Shown here: piece by piece, positions 38,401 to 42,677 of the stretch
Numbering within the stretch: position 1 is the first letter of the stretch
Layout: each line of letters opens with the position of its first letter
Assembly (NCBI GenBank): GCA_045133615.1
Contig: JBGUUQ010000149.1
Span: 1-42,677, forward strand
DNA length: 42,677 nt
From: M3 sp045133615
GTDB taxonomy: Bacteria > Bacteroidota > Bacteroidia > Bacteroidales > Muribaculaceae
Reading direction: 5' to 3'
The notes under the pieces: model-generated
What the model saw: only the letters and a program-made list of their open reading frames with translations
What the model was told of the DNA's origin: nothing
Database searches by the model: none
Made by a program: the position numbers and the translations under genes

Positions 38401-38655
38401 TTGGCGGAATGTATCAGGCGCTCCGCCGAAGATAATATGTCATCACAACGATTCACGACGCTGCTATCGGCACAATTGGCACATCTGGCAACGATTTCGA
38501 CATCGGCAAATGATGCTAATCATGCTTTAAATGAGATGCGTGATATGATGTTCATAACGACCGATAAACTTGTGGATATCGCCGATAATACAAAGGTTAT
38601 CCGTTCCGTATCCGATAAATTGGATGTAATGACTCGCATAATCAGAAGCTTATGA
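32413..38655 (+). CDS. Tape measure protein
   Basis: A 2080-residue protein that sets tail length. The N-terminal domain (about 60-270) has the classical tape-measure pattern: EFQQLEIAFETMLGSKDKADELMKQLVKTAAITPF, then LLAYGTEAKEVNETLTRLGDIAAGLS and MFTQDLRQFMGRGVPLADALARQFGVS. Then follow long charged coiled coils with alanine-rich repeats (around 490-560), a hydrophobic segment (about 572-600: KAAVMSNPLGMLITAVTTIIGMLPVF), a lysine-rich stretch near 1170-1195, and C-terminal helices. At roughly 1.5 Angstrom per residue a tail of about 300 nm would be predicted; this is only an estimate from length. It overlaps the Dit gene by four bases. Confidence 0.93.
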   Translation: MAGLSFDITGNNKPFLRALDECTRGMANATTSIENEGAGIEAIFQRISQAAAAMGIAFGAQELVRKVATVRGEFQQLEIAFETMLGSKDKADELMKQLVKTAAITPFNMKDVTMGAKQLLAYGTEAKEVNETLTRLGDIAAGLSIPLSDLVMLYGTTMTQGRMFTQDLRQFMGRGVPLADALARQFGVSVSKVGELVTAGKVGAAEFKAAIWDLSNEGSQFGGLMENQSKSITGQISNIEDAVETIFNDIGKETEGLISGTLSVVSAIVENWKSVSVAVLGVLGAFGLYKAEQLAIASIEKKNEQDAVNAAKAKEVARMAAIAPLQQEIDKLNEIIEAEDRAAEKAAMRDTLDNDIFKQYDAGNLSKDDAISMQGKRESFSSRVEEAQKEAELKAKSLAQAKEDLQLAKEREIAADARIKSVQEEINLLKARTELEYRDHDDEDGYGWIEDMQDEQEEAALAAELAAAQKEKTAAANGVLAASENVAKAQTDANTAATRAQTMAKMQNAASSKAKSAATNADTISGQANSAATNANTAATKSNGIAQVFSTVKTKIATTAQNLYTGAINAGKTALLGLKAAVMSNPLGMLITAVTTIIGMLPVFNDLLSDSSEEMENAFKDRLKEIDDEANKNRVSVERNYAILQNSAKNTKMYKDAMAELLEVMKEKGINLDSENDKYAALIANKERLIQLIIEETNQKRIQAENERIWQEYETYRGDAKTRMTETDNYIVGESENKEMYSELILSKIESEHERLTELKNQINKLFTDALMKRSKGDFEEADKLTSQAYALKRKMDDIVLEGARSASKKLGEDLQFNIGNVDSLMDGILAKYDQTTEKMNVLNTALSTSQDAADGLKTKIDFDWEAADSEQIVEQLKAVSQSGEEAKQRLTELGDTEVAPTVNKTQIDDTTDSADTATDAVDINLDSANAEPTTENVQIWDTESAAYMAKDAVRALGAATATPYVSTAYIDNFIDRILSAITLFKSIGGEVIAFTDKTQSARYQALATAKKKNGKLSADEEKEFQRLEAQGKRNTHLKVGNQRLEFTNPRDIAAFQYIIGNKKNFNTRGQIDPSLMTSEDRRMYDSLVKNKQREVQRQQMKSSQASWDKGINELKKKAKLGRSGKLSQPDIEAHDEAIKTLREEYPTGSKEYKELSAQLIEKKGKDKEKTNKSGKSGKKNKKTSKNKEKKNTSDPDEEEYELKAMKDAEVRRFAQAQKEVEFMSREFTIEKMPDGYRKDREKARLDAEKKRFKVEQDVINEAERIEEAEMKAWLKEQKGKKIAGKDVKEYMWYSDDPKYASDTKKRKSKEEYTAMAKANVGADTQMQKIDYNESEAIRKATIEMQKAQEDYLKKYGDFNQRRAAIRQQYQREISEAVAGGDEFAAFTLQQEMEEELREVDEAERKLTSDWSMIFGDLQNLTAQQLKEARDTLQQYMKDGSLSIEDYKTAASQINAINNKLIEEESQLQSIFGISLPYYQERKKLTMEAEQAQRNYNAALQEKDTASSGMRSAQTNISTTLSRAGVQEDFKNVSVDKTQEYLDIVGNKFGFDSKEYRDFENELRNLAKSATGVDKANRRITESGNALANSNSKLNSFNNDMQKKLENVTGIMQMVTQNIAELPGLFSELGVDEESKAGQIIAGVADAANNAMGAFTDFQNGNYVGALVKAISSVKSIISLFTTGNEAEVAEKTEELTEANERLTVSIDSLKDEINEARGGVKLLAKAQEALEMQLKKNENQRDILEAQMHKNGTHHSNSYYWRREFDSFDYKIFNKYLAQYAKENPDAKSTVNSVYSLDDVMKLTPEQLAYIRSHDPELWRRMTETGKYEDTAQYWEQYADLAGQLEEIQTSLKEALTQVSFDSLRDDFLSTLMDMDMDARKFSDKFSEYLMKSVLNAKMSDLLDDDLNSFYEKWAGLAGDADGLTEAEIAQLQAMWDSLVQKGMEIRDEAAEITGYAESQEQQEGSSRGFAGMSQDTADELNGRFTTMVELESQLLAECIRRSAEDNMSSQRFTTLLSAQLAHLATISTSANDANHALNEMRDMMFITTDKLVDIADNTKVIRSVSDKLDVMTRIIRSL

Positions 38656-39083
38656 AACCTACAAGGAGGATAGAGTTAACAATTAACGATAATTCTGCTC
38701 GCGAACGCTGGGGTATCATTATGACCGAGAACACCGTAGGCCAATTGATGTCGCCGCCCGCAATGAAGGCATATTATGAATACTCATGTCGCTTTGAGCA
38801 TGGCTCGCGAGTGCTGATATACAATCCGAAGATAGATAGTCGCGACGTAACGCTTGAATTAAGAATGCTCGCCGATACGGCGGAGGAATTCCATTTGCAT
38901 TTCAAGGACTTTTTGGACTACTTGAGTACTTGCGGCGAGTTTGAACTATGGACTCCTTATGTCCCGAATAAGCGTTTCAAGCTCATATATCGTTCATGCT
39001 CACAATTTACTCGTTTCAACGGCGTAGCGGCAACGCTTTCGCTCAAATTGATTGAACCAAATCCCACCAAAGGTTATGTATAA
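38652..39083 (+). CDS. Distal tail (Dit)-like protein
   Basis: A 143-residue protein (ARERWGIIMTENTVGQLMSPPAMKAYYEYSCRFEHGSRVLIYNPKIDSRDVTLELRMLADTAEEFHLHFKDFLDYLSTCGEFELWTPYVPNKRFKLIYRSCSQFTRFNG). Position after the tape measure and the DVTLELRM...FELWTP...FKLIYRS pattern fit the Dit hub of the tail tip in Bacteroidales siphoviruses. The start overlaps the tape measure stop (ATGA). Confidence 0.8.
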   Translation: MKPTRRIELTINDNSARERWGIIMTENTVGQLMSPPAMKAYYEYSCRFEHGSRVLIYNPKIDSRDVTLELRMLADTAEEFHLHFKDFLDYLSTCGEFELWTPYVPNKRFKLIYRSCSQFTRFNGVAATLSLKLIEPNPTKGYV

Positions 39084-41148
39084 TCCGATACAAAAACTCG
39101 ACATATATCCGATTGGTACGATGAATACCAACGGCGGCGATATTCAGCCGTTGGTAAGCATCCCTGTTACTTCGTCGTGTACATTTGTATGGAAGATGAT
39201 GGGTGAGCATCTGCTCAATCTATCATTCGTATCGGAAGAGCCGAAGAAACTTGAGCGAGGTTGTATGCTCATCTATAACGGTATGAAATATACGCTTACA
39301 GAGCCGTTCATGCCGGAGCGCGATACTGCCACCGGGGTATTCAAATATGATATTCAAATCAGAGCATTCTTTGAACGATGGAGTAATTTTATCTTCAAGT
39401 ATCGCCCTGCGGCATTCGCTTCTGGTTTTGCCGAAACCGACTGGAGTATCACTGCGCCGTTGAATATGGTATGCGATATAATCGCTCGCAATCTTGTTGC
39501 GGAAGGACTCGAATATGAGTTCTATCCATTCCTAATTCAAGATTCGGATGGTACTTACGACCCCGGCGAACAAATTATGCGCATCGACTTACAAGTTGAT
39601 GATAAGACGCTTAATACTATCTCAAAGCCTCTCAAATTCTCACAAAATACTATTCGCGAAGCACTCGATATAATCGCTGATGCTTGGGAATGCGAATGGT
39701 GGTGGACGATACATACAAGCGCATCTGATAAGGAAACGCGCAATTGTAGATATGTACTGCATTTCGGTAAACTCAAAGTGCCAACTGCCGTAAAGACGCT
39801 CTACGATGTACCATATAGCACAAATACCGACCCCAACGCAATCTCAATTAAGGAGGGAGCGAGGGATGGTACATACTTTAATCGTCTATACGTCTTCGGC
39901 TCGGAGCGCAATATCCCGACATATTATCCTGTGGATGACGATATCTTTGCCGAGTCGGATGAAGTGCGTCAGTCGGTTGTGCAGAAACGACTGATGGTTC
40001 GCCGCGAGATTCTCAATTCTACTGGCTCGGTTCAGCGCATCGAGCCTAACTATATAGACGTATATCGCTATCTTAATGGCAAGAAGGTGTATATCGGAGA
40101 AGCGGGATATGACTCGCCGAATTCAACGGAAATGCCTCCTGAAGAGGTCGTTGAGGCAGTGGCGATTAACGAAGATATCTATCCTCGCCGGGAATATATC
40201 GTTGATTGGGTTATACAGACCACCATTGACGATGAGGAATTCGACGAGCGTGGCAATAAGACCGTTACTACACGACCGATATACCATATACATTTAAGCT
40301 ATTACAAGCCCGGCGAAACGAAGCTTACGCCGTTGGTATTCTCAAAGAAGTATATCCTACCGAATGCCGAACCTCTTGAGATGACATTCCAGATGCCGGA
40401 GAAGAAAGGCGAGACGATTGAACCAAACACTCATCTTCTGACAGGGATGACCTTTGAGGTGATATATAACTCGCTATACCAGAATCCAGAGTCGGAGTAT
40501 TCGGGTAATTACTTTGAGATTAAACGCAATGAGGATTACGGAATATTACTGCCGAATGAGACTTTATGCCCGAAAAAAGGAGACCATTGCGCATTACTTA
40601 ATTTCGATTGCACCGCCGTAGCAGGTGGTCTCGACATCCTTAAGGACGCTGAAAAGGAATTATACGAGTGGGGCGTAAAGGAAGCGAAGAACGCCGCCGC
40701 CGACGAGCGTCAATACGAGGTGACACTGACCCCTCATGCTGCACAAAAGATGTCATTGGCGGAAGGTGAGTCGGTGGTATTGAATAGCGGCGGAGTAAAC
40801 TACCGCAAAGGGCGTGTCATAGGCATTGAATACAAGCTCGATTTCCCATTCGATAATCCTATATATACCATTGGCGATAGTCGCGTATTATCGCGCTTTG
40901 AGAGCGGTCTTAAGGCGGTTGAGTCTCAAATTAATAATCTTGGCACATCGGGCATAGCTACCTCGCAAATTAATCTCAAACTGAATAGAATCAGTTCCGA
41001 CATCAAGCCGACCATAAAAAATATGCAAGTCGGTATGGAGCAACAGATTCAGCAAATCAATACCGATTTGACGATTATCCAAGGTCGCCAACAGGTGCTT
41101 ACCGTCCCGGAAGTGGAAGGACTTATTAACGAATATTTAAAACAATGA
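39076..41148 (+). CDS. Tail-associated hub protein (Tal/gp27-like)
   Basis: A 690-residue protein from ATG 39076, which overlaps the Dit end by 8 bases; an upstream in-frame TTG would lie deeper in Dit. It opens with strand-rich segments (TSSCTFVWKMMGEHLLNLSFVSEEPKKLERGCMLIYNGMKYTLTEP) and includes QNTIREALDIIADAWECEWWW, a common hub-protein motif, and ends with a coiled coil (FESGLKAVESQINNLG...QIQQINTDLTIIQGRQQ). It probably closes the tail tube and contacts the host surface. Confidence 0.8.
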   Translation: MYNPIQKLDIYPIGTMNTNGGDIQPLVSIPVTSSCTFVWKMMGEHLLNLSFVSEEPKKLERGCMLIYNGMKYTLTEPFMPERDTATGVFKYDIQIRAFFERWSNFIFKYRPAAFASGFAETDWSITAPLNMVCDIIARNLVAEGLEYEFYPFLIQDSDGTYDPGEQIMRIDLQVDDKTLNTISKPLKFSQNTIREALDIIADAWECEWWWTIHTSASDKETRNCRYVLHFGKLKVPTAVKTLYDVPYSTNTDPNAISIKEGARDGTYFNRLYVFGSERNIPTYYPVDDDIFAESDEVRQSVVQKRLMVRREILNSTGSVQRIEPNYIDVYRYLNGKKVYIGEAGYDSPNSTEMPPEEVVEAVAINEDIYPRREYIVDWVIQTTIDDEEFDERGNKTVTTRPIYHIHLSYYKPGETKLTPLVFSKKYILPNAEPLEMTFQMPEKKGETIEPNTHLLTGMTFEVIYNSLYQNPESEYSGNYFEIKRNEDYGILLPNETLCPKKGDHCALLNFDCTAVAGGLDILKDAEKELYEWGVKEAKNAAADERQYEVTLTPHAAQKMSLAEGESVVLNSGGVNYRKGRVIGIEYKLDFPFDNPIYTIGDSRVLSRFESGLKAVESQINNLGTSGIATSQINLKLNRISSDIKPTIKNMQVGMEQQIQQINTDLTIIQGRQQVLTVPEVEGLINEYLKQ

Positions 41149-41152
41149 TATA

Positions 41153-41968
41153 ATGGCAGAAAATAAACTATTAGATAGCGATGGTTTGGTCAAGGTCTTG
41201 CAGGAGTTGAAGAAGAAATTCCCTCTCATCTCCTCGCTGGCTACCATTAACGGGCATAGCCTCGTTAACTCCGGATATGACATTGAGATTCTCGGTCAGA
41301 ATAACGTCTGCTTCTTCGATGGCTTCGAAACGATAAGCAGTAGTAGTATCACCGCAGGGTCAGCCTCTGGAAATTGCAAGATTGTCTTCAATACAACGAC
41401 ATCTACCTTTATTGCCGCCGTCTATAGAAGCGGCGTTATTAAGCCCGATTGCTTCAATAACTGGGTCGGTGGAGATGATTTTGGCGAATCATCGATGAGC
41501 GGTAAAATGCCGGATTCGAGCAAGCTATATATCGATAAGACCAACCGAATGTTCTACCATTGGAATGGGTCGGCGATGGTTTCGCTGACGTTGGATACAA
41601 CACTATTTCGTGTTGTATCGGCATTGCCGACTGCATCCGCCGATACGGAGAATAAAATCTATCTCAAGACTGGTTCAAAAACAGGTACTGAAAACGCATA
41701 CGCTGAATATATCACAGTGCCTGATGGTAACGGATATAAATGGGAGAAATTAGGCGAATTCAACGCCGGAATAGACCTCTCTTTATATGTATCCAAAACT
41801 GAGATGAATAATGCATTGAGGAATTATCTCACAACGAGCGTTGCATCCGCTACATATCTCAAGCAAAGCGATGCCAAGTCAACCTATATGAGTATCACCG
41901 ACTATGGCTATAGTACAATCACCGAAAGTGATATAACGACTGCATTCTCGCAGGCAGGAATATCGTAA
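41153..41968 (+). CDS. Tail tip/fibre protein
   Basis: A 271-residue modular protein. The start MAENKLLDSDGLVKVLQELKKKFP and the section KLYIDKTNRMFYHWNGS are shared in pattern with the next gene, followed here by KIYLKTGSKTGTENAYAEYITVPDGNGYKWEKLGEF (a segment common in receptor-side proteins of Bacteroidales phages) and a repetitive C-terminus (YLTTSVASATYLKQSDAKSTYMSITDYGYSTITESDI). It is likely part of the baseplate or a side fibre. Confidence 0.72.
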   Translation: MAENKLLDSDGLVKVLQELKKKFPLISSLATINGHSLVNSGYDIEILGQNNVCFFDGFETISSSSITAGSASGNCKIVFNTTTSTFIAAVYRSGVIKPDCFNNWVGGDDFGESSMSGKMPDSSKLYIDKTNRMFYHWNGSAMVSLTLDTTLFRVVSALPTASADTENKIYLKTGSKTGTENAYAEYITVPDGNGYKWEKLGEFNAGIDLSLYVSKTEMNNALRNYLTTSVASATYLKQSDAKSTYMSITDYGYSTITESDITTAFSQAGIS

Positions 41969-41973
41969 GAATC

Positions 41974-42677
41974 ATGGCAGTGAAGTTATTAGATTTAGAC
42001 GGACTCTGTATTCTATTAAGAGATTTAAAACCTTACCTTGGCAAGGGTATAGACGTATTGCCATTCGCAGATAGCGTCTCCGCATCCTCCATAACCAATG
42101 CGACTCTATCGGCGGAGAAGGCTATCGTCTATTATAATACCGCAACCAATAGCTTCATCTTCGTTGCCAATGACGGCTTCGCTTCCACTACTCCCACCTA
42201 CTACGCCAATTGGACGGGCGCTGCATCCTATAAGAATGCCGACGGTAATAACGCGCCTGCTGATGGCAAAATCTATATCGATAATCAGGGTAGGGTATAT
42301 ACCAATCATGAAGGTAAGCTCCGCGAGGTCGGCTCGCCGTGGGTCTTCTCCTCGTCAATGGCAAGTACGAGCGCACCAAGCGGATTTACCTCCGAGGCCA
42401 AAGGGGGAGATAGAGTGATGTTTGGCACAACTGGTACGGGGATTCGCTACGGTATGGTATTATTCCGCAACGCTTCCACTATCTATATCGGTGCAGTATC
42501 ATCGGCTGGATTCTACATCTACTCTGTTAGCGCATCAACCGGAAGACTGACGCTTAACTCCTCAACGCTGATGAGTAACTACGCCAAAGCCGCCGATGTC
42601 AACGCACTTGACACGAGGGTAGCGACATTGGAATCGCAGAAGCGGTGGATTGATGTCACGATGTGGATTGAGAATAG
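41974..42677 (+). CDS. Tail fibre/appendage protein (partial, runs off the window)
   Basis: From ATG 41974 the frame is open to the window end (234 codons and counting). The start MAVKLLDLDGLCILLRDLKPYLGKG and the later KIYIDNQGRVYTNHEGKL resemble the preceding gene, so the two are probably duplicates that have diverged in their middle and distal parts. The section DRVMFGTTGTGIRYGMVLFRNASTIYIGAVSSAGFYIYSV is beta-rich. Near the end, YAKAADVNALDTRVATLESQKRW is a short coiled coil. Confidence 0.75.
   Translation, partial: MAVKLLDLDGLCILLRDLKPYLGKGIDVLPFADSVSASSITNATLSAEKAIVYYNTATNSFIFVANDGFASTTPTYYANWTGAASYKNADGNNAPADGKIYIDNQGRVYTNHEGKLREVGSPWVFSSSMASTSAPSGFTSEAKGGDRVMFGTTGTGIRYGMVLFRNASTIYIGAVSSAGFYIYSVSASTGRLTLNSSTLMSNYAKAADVNALDTRVATLESQKRWIDVTMWIEN

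Noticed and set aside
1..42677. Alternative genetic code (TAG or TGA reassigned)
   Set aside because: TAA, TAG and TGA all end well-supported genes with correct overlaps to their neighbours. The few in-frame stops are local.

Overview
The window is part of the genome of a tailed phage (siphovirus type) or prophage whose host is very probably a member of the Bacteroidales. The evidence for the host is the family content (DUF4494-, DUF4406-, DUF4417- and DUF3846-like genes) and several promoters of the Bacteroidetes form TTTG-N19/20-TAnnTTTG. No integrase, tRNA or rRNA gene was seen, so the lifestyle is open, although an antirepressor-type gene is present.

Layout. (1) 1-3950, + strand: nucleotide-metabolism and replication accessory genes (DUF4406, MazG-like, a possible ThyX-like gene, DUF4494, SSB, VRR-NUC nuclease), closed by a clear intrinsic terminator. 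(2) 4000-8880, + strand: a ParB-like gene followed by an AT-rich, tightly overlapping 7-deazaguanine module: dpdA-like, queC, a second dpdA-like gene, queD, queE, folE and a small zinc-ribbon gene. Together these can make preQ0 from GTP and insert it into DNA. No queF, gat or arcS is visible, so preQ0 itself is the expected base. (3) 8899-17365, + strand: packaging and portal region (TerS, DUF4417, TerL, portal, an unknown protein, MuF). The MuF protein carries a LAGLIDADG intein and a C-terminal zinc-metallopeptidase domain, and a small convergent gene behind it may encode immunity. (4) 17362-26816, - strand: about twenty small, mostly unknown genes plus a standalone MutS-domain-I protein, ArdC and a KilA-N/KilAC antirepressor, with repeated promoter cassettes and several repeat or RNA-like elements. 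(5) 27072-42677, + strand: scaffold-like protein, capsid, connectors, tail tube, chaperone, 2080-residue tape measure, Dit, Tal and two related tail proteins, the last running off the window.

Main points of interest. The leader of the antirepressor gene (23484-23790) looks like a C4-type antisense control unit: a consensus promoter, a short RNA with an intrinsic terminator, and a downstream segment complementary to the RNA's 5' end at 17 of 19 positions. Between them lie two tandem elements whose stems covary. The modification module and its neighbour contain four genes broken by exactly one extra base in a homopolymer (G8, G8, C6, A7); these are either contingency tracts or systematic sequence errors. 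The inverted block also holds an iteron/palindrome cluster, a G5 tandem repeat, an identical CGCAAG-ATG start context at seven genes, and a gene followed in frame by a start-less open extension.
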